In this document: piece after piece, positions 46,866 to 55,959 of the stretch
Numbering within the stretch: the first letter of the stretch is position 1
How the letters are laid out: each line of letters opens with the position of its first letter
DNA from: Roseomonas gilardii subsp. gilardii
GTDB taxonomy: Bacteria > Pseudomonadota > Alphaproteobacteria > Acetobacterales > Acetobacteraceae
Direction of reading: 5' to 3'
Assembly: GCF_023078375.1 (NCBI RefSeq)
Contig: NZ_CP095555.1
Location: 62,001 to 126,000 of the forward strand
Length of the DNA stretch: 64,000 nucleotides
Notes under the pieces: model-generated
Told to the model about the DNA's origin: nothing
Databases searched by the model: none
The model's input: only the letters and a program-made list of their open reading frames with translations
Made by a program: the position numbers and the translations under genes

Positions 46866-47867
46866 CTAGCTGTCTGGTTGTGAGACGTCCTTGGCATGTT
46901 CGGCGATGAGGCGTGCGCGAGCGATGTCCTCTGGTCCGGCACGTCCTTCAGGTGTCTCGGGTTTGGGGCGGGCGAGCTTTCGTCGCGCCCGGAGGCGTTC
47001 CTTGACGACCTGGTCGGGTGTCTTGCCGTCGAGAACGCGCTGGCGGCGGGCATTGTAGGCGGCGTTGAAGCCCTGGAGCAGCTGCTCGAGTTGGGCGTGG
47101 GACCAGATGGTGATACCCAGCACCTCGCTGCCGACCCGTCCGTTGAACCGCTCCACCATGCCATTCGTCTGCGGCGAGTAGGGCCGCGTGTGACGATACT
47201 CGGCGCCGAGTTCGGCGCAGACGCGGGCGAAGGCTGGTGTAAAGCAGCTGCCGTTGTCGGTCAGCACGTGGGTGAGGCGGAACGGGAAGGCCTTGGCTGC
47301 CTCGCGCAAGAAGGCGATGGCGCTGCGCTCGGTCTCGTCATCCTTGACGGCCAGGTGGACGGAGCGGGACCGGCGGTCGATGGCGACGTAGAGGTAGCGC
47401 TTGCGGCGCTCGCCGTTGGCGGTCTGCAGCTTGGGCAGGTGCTTGATATCGATGTGGACAAAGCCGAGGTCGTAATCCCCGAAGGTGCCCTTGCCCCGGA
47501 CAGGCCGCCCCGACGCGGGAGGGCGTCTGCGGCTGAGCCCATCGGCCTTCAGGATGCGCCAGACGCTGTCGCGGTTGAGATGCGGCAGGAAGTGGGTCAC
47601 CACGAAGGTGAGGTCATCGAGGGAAAAGTTGGTGGCCCGACGCACGGCGCACACCACGGCGCGCTCCTCATCAGTCGCTTTCCAGGGCAGCTTGTGAGGT
47701 CGGGCCGAGTGGTCCAGGCAATCTTCAGGACCTCGCTTGCGCCACTTGCGGACGGTCTCGCTGCTCACCCCGAAGCGGCGGGCCAGCACGCCCGAGGGCT
47801 CGGTGGAGCGGGCGATCTCAGCCCGGACGGCGGGGGTAGTGCGGGCATTGGGGTGGATCTGGAGCAT
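46866..47867 (-). CDS. IS481-family transposase
   Basis: This 333-residue protein has an N-terminal helix-turn-helix (ARRFGVSSETVRKWRKRG) and an rve core: FVHIDIKHLPKL, VLTDNGSCFTPAF and RPYSPQTNGMVERFNGRV, giving the three acidic residues. Its TAG stop (46866-46868) lies outside the element, in the target-site duplication, so the last codons depend on the insertion site. The gene looks intact. Confidence 0.87.
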   Translation of the reverse strand: MLQIHPNARTTPAVRAEIARSTEPSGVLARRFGVSSETVRKWRKRGPEDCLDHSARPHKLPWKATDEERAVVCAVRRATNFSLDDLTFVVTHFLPHLNRDSVWRILKADGLSRRRPPASGRPVRGKGTFGDYDLGFVHIDIKHLPKLQTANGERRKRYLYVAIDRRSRSVHLAVKDDETERSAIAFLREAAKAFPFRLTHVLTDNGSCFTPAFARVCAELGAEYRHTRPYSPQTNGMVERFNGRVGSEVLGITIWSHAQLEQLLQGFNAAYNARRQRVLDGKTPDQVVKERLRARRKLARPKPETPEGRAGPEDIARARLIAEHAKDVSQPDS

Positions 47868-47972
47868 GGCTCATCTCCTTCCCGGCACGGCGCCCTTCAG
47901 GCGCTCGAAGCAGTAGGCATAGTCTACGATGGCTAAGCACACCGGGTCCCAACAATGTTCTGCGACCAGACA
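46871..47972 (-). mobile_element. IS481-family insertion sequence with 6-bp target duplication
   Basis: Ends begin TGTCTGG-TG on the left and, in reverse complement, TGTCTGGTCGCAGAAC on the right. CCTAGC is repeated on both sides (46865-46870 and 47973-47978). The element is 1102 bases with one transposase gene. It is inserted exactly at the junction between the doc remnant and the next IS element. Confidence 0.85.
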
Positions 47973-47977
47973 CCTAG

Positions 47978-49393
47978 CACTACCTGGGTACTTTAGGTTT
48001 GATGGGCGGCAAGAATCGTCGTCTGCAATGTGGACATCGCATGGGTGATGCGAGGTGAGCAAACAGCCGTGCGGTGATGGCCTGTCGCACGGCAGGCAGG
48101 CTCGGGTGCGGCGGCGGTCCCGGAACGGTGGGCAGCATTTTCCCCCCGGCTCACCTGGCGGTGCTGGGCGAGGCGCAGGTGCTGCAGGTAGGCGAAAGCG
48201 ATGCAGGTCATCAGCGCGTGTCGGTGCAGGCCCGTCCACGAGCGGCCCTCAAAGTGGCCCAATCCCAGTTCCTGCTTGAGCTGCTGGTGTGCCTGCTCGC
48301 ACACCCAGCGCGCCTTGATGGCCGCCGCCAACCCGCGCAGCGGCGTGCGTGGTCCAAGATTGCTCAGGTAGTACTTGCGTTCGCCCGAGGAGCGCCACTC
48401 GCCCACCAGCCAGGCCTCGTCGCCGGGCAGATGGCGGTTGTTGCCCCAGGCTGGTCCGTCGCCGACGCGAACACGGATGGCGGCAAACCGGGCAGCGAGC
48501 GCTCCCCTGGTACCCTGGCGCCAGGTGACCCGCCGCCAGGGCTGCGCAGCCAGTACTGCCTCGGCCTCGCGGGGCTCCTCGCTGGGCACAGCGCGCCGCC
48601 TGCGCCCGGCAGGAACGGTGAGTTGCACGACCGCGCCGTAGACCTTTTGGTTACGCGCGATGCCCACGGCCCAGAGCAGGCCGCGTTCCGACAGCCCCTG
48701 GCGGAACACAGCACTGGCGCCGTAGCCTGCGTCGGCCAGCACGGTGCCGAACCGCACGCCGGCGGATCCAAGCCGGTCCAGCTCAGCCAAGGCGATCTCG
48801 CCTTTGGTTCGGGGCACCACCTCCGCCTCCGGCACGCCGGCCCGGGCACAGCGATCCGCATCGCCGGTCCAGGTGTCGGGCAGAAACAGGCGCAGGGCCA
48901 CTGGCACCGGCACCTCACGCCTGGCCAGGGCCAGCGAGACCAGCGACTGGCAGTTCGCCTTCTTGCCCAACTGGCCGCAGTACTGTCGCGCCACGCCCAC
49001 CGACAGCGTGCCCTGCTTGGGCAGCGCCGTGTCGTCGACCACGAGATACGCGTCAGGCCCGCCCACCAGTCGGTCCGCCTCGCGCGCCAGCACCGCCCAC
49101 AACGGCGCATCATCCCAGGCCGGACTGGCAATGAAGTGCTGCAGCTGGTCATGGCCTGAAAGCCCCAGCCTTGCTGCCATCGGCTGCAGGCTCTTGCGCT
49201 CGCCGGGACCGAGTAGCCCGCGCAGGTAGAGCGGAGCCCAGATCCGGCGCGTCTTGCGCCCCATTACCTCAAGAAAGGGCGTGAGCCAGTTGTCCAGGTC
49301 ACTGCCACCACCGCGGATACCCATCGCCCCGCCTCCTGCCGCATCACCCAACAGATAGGCAACAGCACTACCGTCAAAGTAGCCCAGGTAGTG
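47978..49393 (-). mobile_element. IS701-family insertion sequence with CTAG target duplication
   Basis: The ends share CACTACCTGGG followed by TACTTT (one-base offset), and CTAG flanks both sides (47974-47977 and 49394-49397), the YTAR-type duplication of IS701. Length 1416 bases, one transposase gene. The neighbouring IS481 element has since been inserted at its left junction. Confidence 0.8.
47993..49324 (-). CDS. IS701-family transposase
   Basis: This 443-residue DDE transposase has LVVDDTALPKQGTLSVGVARQYCGQLGKKANCQ (first Asp), VLADAGYGASAVFRQGL (second Asp) and KARWVCEQAHQQLKQELGLGHFEGRSWTGLHRH (Glu region). The ATG at 49324 follows GGAGGCGGGG. No frameshift is evident. Confidence 0.85.
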   Translation of the reverse strand: MGIRGGGSDLDNWLTPFLEVMGRKTRRIWAPLYLRGLLGPGERKSLQPMAARLGLSGHDQLQHFIASPAWDDAPLWAVLAREADRLVGGPDAYLVVDDTALPKQGTLSVGVARQYCGQLGKKANCQSLVSLALARREVPVPVALRLFLPDTWTGDADRCARAGVPEAEVVPRTKGEIALAELDRLGSAGVRFGTVLADAGYGASAVFRQGLSERGLLWAVGIARNQKVYGAVVQLTVPAGRRRRAVPSEEPREAEAVLAAQPWRRVTWRQGTRGALAARFAAIRVRVGDGPAWGNNRHLPGDEAWLVGEWRSSGERKYYLSNLGPRTPLRGLAAAIKARWVCEQAHQQLKQELGLGHFEGRSWTGLHRHALMTCIAFAYLQHLRLAQHRQVSRGENAAHRSGTAAAPEPACRATGHHRTAVCSPRITHAMSTLQTTILAAHQT

Positions 49394-49396
49394 CTA

Positions 49397-49795
49397 GAGC
49401 GGTTTCCGATCAGTCTGGGTCATACCCGGCGGCGGCGAAGTAGTTGGCGCACTCGGCGGGCATGAAGGTGCCGATGATGCGGCCGATGGTGTTCCAGAGG
49501 CCCTCGACGGTGCGGGCCGCGGCCGTGCGCAGCATGGCTTTCAGCTTGGCGAAGGCGTTCTCGATCGGGTTGAACTCGGGGCTGTAGGGCGGGAGGTAGA
49601 GCAGGCTCGCGCCCGCAGCCTCGATTGCGGCACGGACGCCCGCACCCTTGTGGCTGCCGAGGTCGTCCATCACGACAATGTCGCCCAGGCAGAGCTCGGG
49701 CACCAGCACCTGCTCGACATAATCCTGGAAGAGGGAGCCGTTGATCGATTCGTCGAACATCATGGGCGTGAGCATGGCCGGGGAGCGCGCCGCCT
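49397..49795 (-). mobile_element. IS630-family element, truncated (transposase C-terminus only)
   Basis: The end GAGCGGTTTCCGATCAG follows a TA at 49395-49396. Inside, the minus frame encodes MMFDESINGSLFQDYVEQVL, VVMDDLGSHKG and YLPPYSPEFNPIENAFAKLKAML, the last two acidic residues of an IS630 transposase, stopping at 49410. The N-terminal half and the other end are missing; at about 49795 the sequence changes abruptly to a gabD remnant on the opposite strand. Confidence 0.75.
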
Positions 49796-50183
49796 TGCCA
49801 CAGCGAAGGTACCGGAGGGGCCGCAATACGCGCAGCCGGTCGTGCTGGGCGGGGCCGAGACCGGGATGCTGCTGGCACAGGAGGAAACCTTCGGCCCTGT
49901 GGCCCCGCTGTTCCGCTTCGGCGCGGAGGAGGAGGCGATCCGGATCGCCAACGACACGCCCTTCGGCCTCGCCGCCTATTTCTTTACGCAGAGCCTCCGC
50001 CGTGCCTGGCATGTCGGTGAGGCACTGGAATTCGGCATCGTCGGCCTCAACACCGGCGCCATTTCCACCGAGGTCGCGCCCTTCGGTGGGGTGAAGCTAT
50101 CCGGCCTGGGACGCGAAGGGGCCGAACTGGGAATCGAGGAGTATCTGGAAACCAAGGCCTTCCACGTCGGCGGCCTGGGGTAG
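49796..50183 (+). pseudogene. gabD: Succinate-semialdehyde dehydrogenase, C-terminal remnant
   Basis: The frame holds MLLAQEETFGPVAPLFRF, ANDTPFGLAAYFFT and STEVAPFGGVKLSGLGREGAELGIEEYLE, the C-terminal quarter of GabD-type aldehyde dehydrogenases. The cofactor domain and the catalytic Cys region are gone, lost where the IS630 fragment is joined. In an intact relative this gene would oxidise the semialdehyde made by the aminotransferase encoded at 53472. Confidence 0.8.
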
Positions 50184-50351
50184 CCCGGCAGTTCGGGCGG
50201 CGCTGCCTTCGGGGAGGAGGGGCCATTCTTCCTTCTCCTGCTCTTCCTCTCTTCGGAGGCCGCCGCAGAAACGTGGCAGGGGCTGGGCGCAGCCCCGGCG
50301 CGACCGGCTTTCGCCGGCGCGCGGCAGTATCACCGGCAAAAGGCGATGGAG

Positions 50352-51629
50352 TTACCGGACGCGATCGAGCGCCTTGTAGTAGAGACCCACGAGCGGCAGG
50401 AACCAGGGCTTGCCGAAATGCCCCGGCACCGCTGGCCAGGCGAGGCCCTTGACCGGGTTGCGATCCGCCCGGCCGAGAATGGCGTCAGCCATCACCGTGC
50501 CCATATGTGTGGACATCTGCGCGCCGTGGCCGGAGTAGCCCATGGCATACCAGACCCCGTCCTCTCGTCCGGCGCGGGGATAGCGGTCCTTGGTCATGTC
50601 CACCAGCCCGCCCCAGCAGTAGTCGATCTCCACGCCGCCCAACTGCGGGAACATCCCCGCGAGCGATGCACGCAGGATCGCGCCGCTCTTCGCATCGGAT
50701 CGCTGGTCGGAGGTCGCGGAGAAGCGGGCGCGGCCGCCGAAGATCAGCCGGTTGTCGGGCGCCAGGCGGAAGTAGTTGCCGATGTTGAGCGAGGTCACGT
50801 AGGTCCGGTTGCCCGGCACCGAGGCCGAGATCTCGCCCGCGGTGAGCGGCCGCGTCGCGACGAGGAAGCTCCCGACCGCCACGATCCGGCGGCGGAACCA
50901 TGGGAAGGAGGGTCCGGTATAGGCCCCGGTCGCAAGCAGCACCTCGTCCGCCGTCACTTCGCCCTTGTCCGTCCGCAGGACGTGGCGGCCGTCCGCCTTG
51001 CTAAGCGCCGTCACCGCCGCGTTCTCATGGATGACAGCGCCGTGCCGAACCGCAGCCTCTGCAAGGCCGGTGACGAAGCGGCCCATATGCATCATGGCGC
51101 TCTTGCGCGAGAGCATTCCGCCGTAGGCCCGCTCCGTCACGATCTCCCCTGGGAGGTCCGCGCGGCTCAGCATGGCGGTGTCCGGATCGACCTCGCGGTG
51201 CAACGCCTCGAAGTTACGCGCCATCGCCGGCAGATGCTCGGGCTTCGACGCGAGCTTCAGCTTACCGGAGCGCCTGAAGGCGCAATCGATGCCCTCTTCG
51301 GCTACGATGCGCTCTACCGTGTCCACCGCATCGTCGAAGGCATGGTAGAGGGCGATCGCGCGCTCGGTGCCCAGCGATGCCTTGGCGGCCAGGAAGCTGT
51401 GCGCCAGCCCATTGTTCAGATGCCCGCCGTTCCGGCCCGATACACCGGACCCCACCGTGCCGCCTTCCAGCACCAGCACGCTGGCACCCCCTTGGGCGAG
51501 GGTACGCGCGGCCGAGAGGCCGGTGAAGCCGCCGCCCACCACCGCGACATCGTAGTGCCCCGACACCGGTCCAGTCGCGGCACCGGTGAAGCGAGGTGCC
51601 GTATCATGCCAGTAGGAGGTGAACTTCAC
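50352..51629 (-). CDS. FAD-dependent amine oxidoreductase (PuuB-like)
   Basis: This 425-residue DAO-family protein has the N-terminal dinucleotide fold YDVAVVGGGFTGLSAARTLAQGGASVLVLEGG and VGSGVSGRNGGHLNNG, and the C-terminal YAMGYSGHGAQMSTHMG. This pattern is typical of gamma-glutamylputrescine oxidases and related amine or glycine-betaine-type oxidases. GTG at 51629 is the start, 11 bases after the HAD gene stop, so the two form an operon. It probably releases an aldehyde and ammonia from an imported amine. Confidence 0.85.
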   Translation of the reverse strand: MKFTSYWHDTAPRFTGAATGPVSGHYDVAVVGGGFTGLSAARTLAQGGASVLVLEGGTVGSGVSGRNGGHLNNGLAHSFLAAKASLGTERAIALYHAFDDAVDTVERIVAEEGIDCAFRRSGKLKLASKPEHLPAMARNFEALHREVDPDTAMLSRADLPGEIVTERAYGGMLSRKSAMMHMGRFVTGLAEAAVRHGAVIHENAAVTALSKADGRHVLRTDKGEVTADEVLLATGAYTGPSFPWFRRRIVAVGSFLVATRPLTAGEISASVPGNRTYVTSLNIGNYFRLAPDNRLIFGGRARFSATSDQRSDAKSGAILRASLAGMFPQLGGVEIDYCWGGLVDMTKDRYPRAGREDGVWYAMGYSGHGAQMSTHMGTVMADAILGRADRNPVKGLAWPAVPGHFGKPWFLPLVGLYYKALDRVR

Positions 51630-51640
51630 GGCGGCCGGTC

Positions 51641-52309
51641 CTACAGGCCGACCACGCCGGGCAGGCCAGAGATGTCCTTGATCTCGGTGTAGCCGTAATA
51701 CGGGTTCGCCGGCTCGTGCCCCCGGTTCACCCAGACTTTGTGCTTGATGCCGAGATCATGCGCCGACATCAGGTCGTAGCGGAAGGAGGAGGAACAGTGC
51801 AGGATGTCCTCCGGCCCGCAGCCCAGCATGTCCAGCATGTACTCGAAGGCGCGGAAGCGCGGCTTGTAGGCATTGGCCTGCTCGGCCGTGTAGACGGCGT
51901 GGAAGGGCGCGCCCAGCTTCGCGACGTTCTCGTGGATCTGCGAGTTCATGGCGTTGGAGATGATCACCAGCGGGATCTCCCTAGCCACACGGGCCAGGCC
52001 CTCCGGCACGTCGGGGTGCGGGCCCCAGGTCGGAACCTGCTCATAGACCCACTGCGCGCTTTCGGGCCGGAAAGCGACGCCATTGGCGCGGCAGGTCCGT
52101 TCGATCGCGTTGTGCACCACCTCGGCATAGGGCTTCCAGTCCCCCATGATCTCGTCCAGGCGATAGGCGGAGAAGTTCCGGATGAACTTCTGCATCCGGG
52201 GTTCGTCCAACTGCTCGCCATAGAGCGCGCGGGCCGCTTCCGCCATCTGGTAGTTGATCAGCGTGCCGTGGCAATCGAAGGTGACGTATTTGGGCCTGAA
52301 AGCGGTCAT
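51641..52309 (-). CDS. Haloacid dehalogenase type II-like HAD hydrolase
   Basis: This 222-residue HAD protein has the nucleophile motif VTFDCHGTLINY (first Asp), motif II VIISNAMNS, motif III YKPRFRAFEY and the acidic end of the fold replaced by HCSSSFRYDLMSA. It resembles the L-2-haloacid dehalogenase branch, but such genes often sit in amine catabolic clusters and may act on other substrates. First gene of the minus-strand pair with the oxidase, divergent from the GNAT-aminotransferase operon. Confidence 0.82.
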   Translation of the reverse strand: MTAFRPKYVTFDCHGTLINYQMAEAARALYGEQLDEPRMQKFIRNFSAYRLDEIMGDWKPYAEVVHNAIERTCRANGVAFRPESAQWVYEQVPTWGPHPDVPEGLARVAREIPLVIISNAMNSQIHENVAKLGAPFHAVYTAEQANAYKPRFRAFEYMLDMLGCGPEDILHCSSSFRYDLMSAHDLGIKHKVWVNRGHEPANPYYGYTEIKDISGLPGVVGL

Positions 52310-52599
52310 GCGTGCGGGTCCTCGTGGGATGGCGGCTGATCCGAACGGCAGGCATCATAGCCGCGGGGCGTCGCACCGCACATCGCATTGCCGGCACCGG
52401 AAAGCAGATTGTTCCGTATCGCCGGAGGGCTTCGGCAGAGAGTTGTGCTGGGCCGGCGAAGCCCCTTTCCCGGCATGAGATGCGGTCGCCGCCCGGTCAT
52501 ACGGCGGAAGATACCACGGCGCCACGATCCTTGAGGCCCAACTGCGGCCCCACTGTGCCTATTCATGCTGTTGTCGCAACACGCGCGGCGGAGGGTTCC

Positions 52600-53457
52600 A
52601 TGACACCGGACGCGATCGAACTCACCGATTTCGGCGAGGCCCATCTCGACGGCGCGCTGGCGCTGTCGCGCGAAGCCCGGTGGCCACACCGGCGGGAGGA
52701 CTGGGCGATGGTGCTGTCGCTCAGCCAGGGGATCGTGGCGCTGCGCGACGGCGCGGTGGTCGGCACGGCCATGATGACGCCCTTTGGCACTTCCGCGACG
52801 ATCAACCTGGTGATCGTGGCCACCGCGCTGCGCGGGCACGGATTGGGCCGGCGCCTGATGGATACGGCGATCGGCGCCTGCGGAGCGCGCGTGGCACGGT
52901 TGATCGCCACCCCGGACGGACTGCCGCTTTACCGGAAGCTCGGATTCCGTGAAACGCATGAGATCCGCCAGCACCAGGGCATCGTGCTTGCCGCGGCAGA
53001 GGCGTCCGCCACCGGTGCGGACAGGCATGGGCCGCTCTGGGCCGAGGAGGCCGATCTCGCGGAGATCCGCACCATGGACGCGACGGCACTGGGCATGGAC
53101 CGGAGTGCCCTGCTGTCCCGGATCGCCCGGGATGGGCGCTTCGCGATCCTGCGCCGCGACGGAAAGGCGGCCGGCTACGGCGCGATCCGCCCCTTCGGCC
53201 GGGGCGAGGTGGCCGGGCCGGTTGTCGCGGATTCCGAAGCCTCGGCGCGGGCGATCCTGCGCTTCCTTCTCGACGCACGACCGGGGGCCTTCCTGCGGGT
53301 GGACACCCCGGCCTATCCCAGCCTCGGCCCCTGGCTGGCGGATCGCGGCCTCGTCGAGGTCGATGGCGGCATCGCCATGCGGCGCGGGCCGGAGCAGCCG
53401 CCGCCCCCCGCCCTCCCCTTCCAGACCTTCGCCCTGGCCAGCCAGGCTCTGGGCTAG
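52600..53457 (+). CDS. GNAT acetyltransferase with a second C-terminal GNAT-like domain
   Basis: This 285-residue protein has an N-terminal GNAT (VGTAMMTPFGTSATINLVIVATALRGHGLGRRLMDTAI, acetyl-CoA loop RGHGLGRR) and a C-terminal Acetyltransf_18-like domain (FAILRRDGKAAGYGAIRPFGRGEVAGPVVADSEASARAIL). Two-domain GNATs of this sort often neighbour amine catabolic genes. ATG 52600 follows GGAGGG; 14 bases separate it from the aminotransferase gene. Confidence 0.82.
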   Translation: MTPDAIELTDFGEAHLDGALALSREARWPHRREDWAMVLSLSQGIVALRDGAVVGTAMMTPFGTSATINLVIVATALRGHGLGRRLMDTAIGACGARVARLIATPDGLPLYRKLGFRETHEIRQHQGIVLAAAEASATGADRHGPLWAEEADLAEIRTMDATALGMDRSALLSRIARDGRFAILRRDGKAAGYGAIRPFGRGEVAGPVVADSEASARAILRFLLDARPGAFLRVDTPAYPSLGPWLADRGLVEVDGGIAMRRGPEQPPPPALPFQTFALASQALG

Positions 53458-53471
53458 CTCAGGAGATCATC

Positions 53472-54848
53472 ATGTTGAGCAATTCACTGGTCGAACTCGA
53501 CCGGGCCCATCTGGTTCACCCCGTCGCCTCCTATCGCGGCCATGAGAAAGCCGGGGTGCGCGTCCTGCGCTCTGCCAAGGGTGCCACGGTGACGGACAGC
53601 ACCGGTCACACGATGATCGACGGCTTTGCCGGCCTGTGGTGCGTCAATGCCGGCTACGGGCACGAGAGCATCGTGGAGGCGGCCGCCGAGCAAATGCGTA
53701 TCCTCCCCTATGCCACCGGCTATTTCGGCCTCGGCTCGGAGCCCGCGATCCGCCTGGCCGCCGCGCTGGCGGAGCATGCGCCGGGGGACCTTAATCACGT
53801 CTTCTTCACGCTGGGCGGCTCTGACGCGGTGGACAGTACGGTGCGCTTCATCCGCTACTATCAGCACGCGCGCGGCAAGCCGGAAAAGGACCAGTTCATC
53901 TCGGTCGAGCAGGGCTACCACGGCTCCTCCACCGTGGGAGCCGGCCTGACCGCCCTGCCCGCATTCCATGCCGGCTTCGGCGTGCCCTTCGACTGGCAGC
54001 ACAAGATTCCGTCACACTATTCCTACCGCAATCCGGCCGGCAGCGATCCGGCGGCGATCATCGCGGCCTCCACCGCCAGCCTGCGCGGCAAGGTCGCGGA
54101 GCTGGGCGGGCCGGATCGCGTGGCCGCGTTCTATTGTGAGCCGATCCAGGGCTCCGGTGGCGTGCTGGTGCCACCGCCAGGATGGATGAAGGCGATGCGG
54201 GAACTGTGCCACGAGCTTGATATCCTCTTCGTGGCCGATGAGGTCATCACCGGCTTCGGCCGCACCGGCCCCCTCTTCGCCTGCGAGGAGGAGGGGATCG
54301 TTCCGGATCTGATGACCACCGCCAAGGGGCTGACCTCCGGCTACGTGCCGATGGGTGCGGTGTTTCTGTCGGAACACGTCTACAACACCATCGCCGACGG
54401 CGCGGGCGCGGCCGCGATCGGCCATGGATACACGTATTCCGCGCATCCGGTGAGCGCGGCTGTCGGACTGGCGGTGCTACGCCTCTATGAGAGCGGGCTG
54501 CTGGAGAACGGCCGGCGTGCCGGCGCCCGGTTGATGGAAGGGCTCGGGAGGCTGCGCGACCACCCGCTGGTGGGCGAAGTGCGCGGCCGGGGCCTGCTCG
54601 CGGCGGTGGAACTCGTCACTGACAAGGCGCGCAAGACGCCCTTGCCGGCCGAAGCCGATCCGGCACGCCGCATCTTCGATCGCGCCTGGGACAACGGGCT
54701 GGTGATCCGCGCCTTCGGTAACGGCATCCTGGGCTATGCCCCGCCGCTCTGCTGCACCGACAGGGAGATCGACGCCATCGTGGATCGCACCCGCCGGACA
54801 TTGGACCAGACCCTGGCCGATCCCGCCATCCGCGCGGCGATGCGCTGA
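53472..54848 (+). CDS. Class III PLP aminotransferase (omega-amine/GABA type)
   Basis: This 458-residue enzyme has GFAGLWCVNAGYGHESIVEAAAEQM, FFTLGGSDAVDSTVRF, EPIQGSGGVLVPPPGWMKAM, LFVADEVITGFGRTG and the PLP lysine in MTTAKGLTSGYVPMGAV. The family covers GABA, putrescine, beta-alanine and taurine transaminases. The gabD remnant and amine oxidase nearby suggest polyamine or omega-amino-acid breakdown. Ribosome site AGGAGA. Confidence 0.88.
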   Translation: MLSNSLVELDRAHLVHPVASYRGHEKAGVRVLRSAKGATVTDSTGHTMIDGFAGLWCVNAGYGHESIVEAAAEQMRILPYATGYFGLGSEPAIRLAAALAEHAPGDLNHVFFTLGGSDAVDSTVRFIRYYQHARGKPEKDQFISVEQGYHGSSTVGAGLTALPAFHAGFGVPFDWQHKIPSHYSYRNPAGSDPAAIIAASTASLRGKVAELGGPDRVAAFYCEPIQGSGGVLVPPPGWMKAMRELCHELDILFVADEVITGFGRTGPLFACEEEGIVPDLMTTAKGLTSGYVPMGAVFLSEHVYNTIADGAGAAAIGHGYTYSAHPVSAAVGLAVLRLYESGLLENGRRAGARLMEGLGRLRDHPLVGEVRGRGLLAAVELVTDKARKTPLPAEADPARRIFDRAWDNGLVIRAFGNGILGYAPPLCCTDREIDAIVDRTRRTLDQTLADPAIRAAMR

Positions 54849-54869
54849 AGCAGCGCCTGCCAGGGCGGC

Positions 54870-55945
54870 ACCCCGCCCGGCCCGCACCAGGTCTCGGGTG
54901 GGCAGTTGCAGCGCCTGTCCGCCGCCATGGCGCTGATCGGCGATCCGAAACTCGTGGTGTTCGACGAGCCCACCACCGCCCTCGATGTCACAACGCAGAT
55001 CGAGGTGCTGCGCGCCTTCAAGTCGGTGATGCGGGGGGGCGGGATTGCCGGCGTCTACGTCTCCCATGACCTTGCCGTGGTGGCGCAGGTCGCTGACCGC
55101 ATCGTCGTTCTGCGCGGCGGCGAGGTGCAGGAGGTCGGCACCACGGCGCAGATCCTCTCATCTCCGCAGCACCCCTATGCGCAAGAGCTTCTGGCCGCTT
55201 TCCGCCCCACGCTGCATGCGGCCGCTGCCCCCGCCGCGGCGGAGGAGCGAAAGCCCGCTCTGGAGGTCCGCGGCGTCAGCGCCGGCTATGGCCGGGCGCG
55301 GCGGGCGAGATCCTGCTGGACGGCAAGCCGCTCGCCCCACTCGCGCAGAAGCGCAGCCGCGAGGAGCTTCGCCGGTTGCAAATCGTCTTCCAGTCGGCGG
55401 ATACGGCTCTCAATCCCGCAAAACCGGTGGGCGAGATCCTCGGCCGCCCTCTCACCTTCTACCACGGCCTGCGCGGGGCGGCCCGTGAAGCCCGCGTTGA
55501 CCGGTTGCTCGACATGGTGCACCTGCCCCTCGCCCTCAGGCACCGCCATCCGCCCGAGTTGTCAGGCGGGCAGAAGCAGCGCGTCAACCTGGCCCACGCC
55601 CTGGCGGCGGAGCCGGAGGTTGTGCTTTGCGACGAGATCACCTCGGCGCTGGATACTGTGGTCGCCGCCGCGATCATCGACCTGCTGAAGGAGCTGCAGC
55701 GCGAGCTCGGTCTGTCCTATCTCTTCATCAGCCATGACATCCCGACCGTACAGGCGATCTGCGACGAGGTCGCCGTGATGTACAAGGGTCAGAAGGTCGA
55801 GCAGCGCCCCGCCCCCGAGATCGGGGCCGCGGAGAGCCATGCCTATTCCCGCTTGCTGACGGCCTCGGTTCCCCGACTCGATCCCGGCTGGCTGGACGGG
55901 CTCGAACGCGATCCGGAGCTGGTGGCCGCGTTCTCCCAGCGCTGA
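54870..55945 (+). pseudogene. Peptide ABC transporter double ATPase (DppD-DppF/GsiA type), truncated and internally deleted
   Basis: The first half begins in mid-gene at PHQVSGGQLQRLSAAMALIGDPKLVVFDEPTTALD, so the Walker A of domain 1 is missing. Domain 2 begins ALEVRGVSAGYGR and then jumps, out of frame, to AGEILLDGKPLAPLAQKRS at about 55295, so its Walker A is missing too. The rest, IVFQSADTALNP, LSGGQKQRVNLAHALAAEPEVVLCDEITSALD, is normal to 55945. Neither half can bind ATP. The 5' break lies 20-40 bases after the aminotransferase stop. Confidence 0.8.
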
Positions 55946-55959
55946 GGCGGGCGGCGCGC

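Noticed and set aside
50346-51692. 448-codon plus ORF
   Set aside because: Antisense to the PuuB-like oxidase, which has an intact FAD motif and HAD neighbour in an operon.
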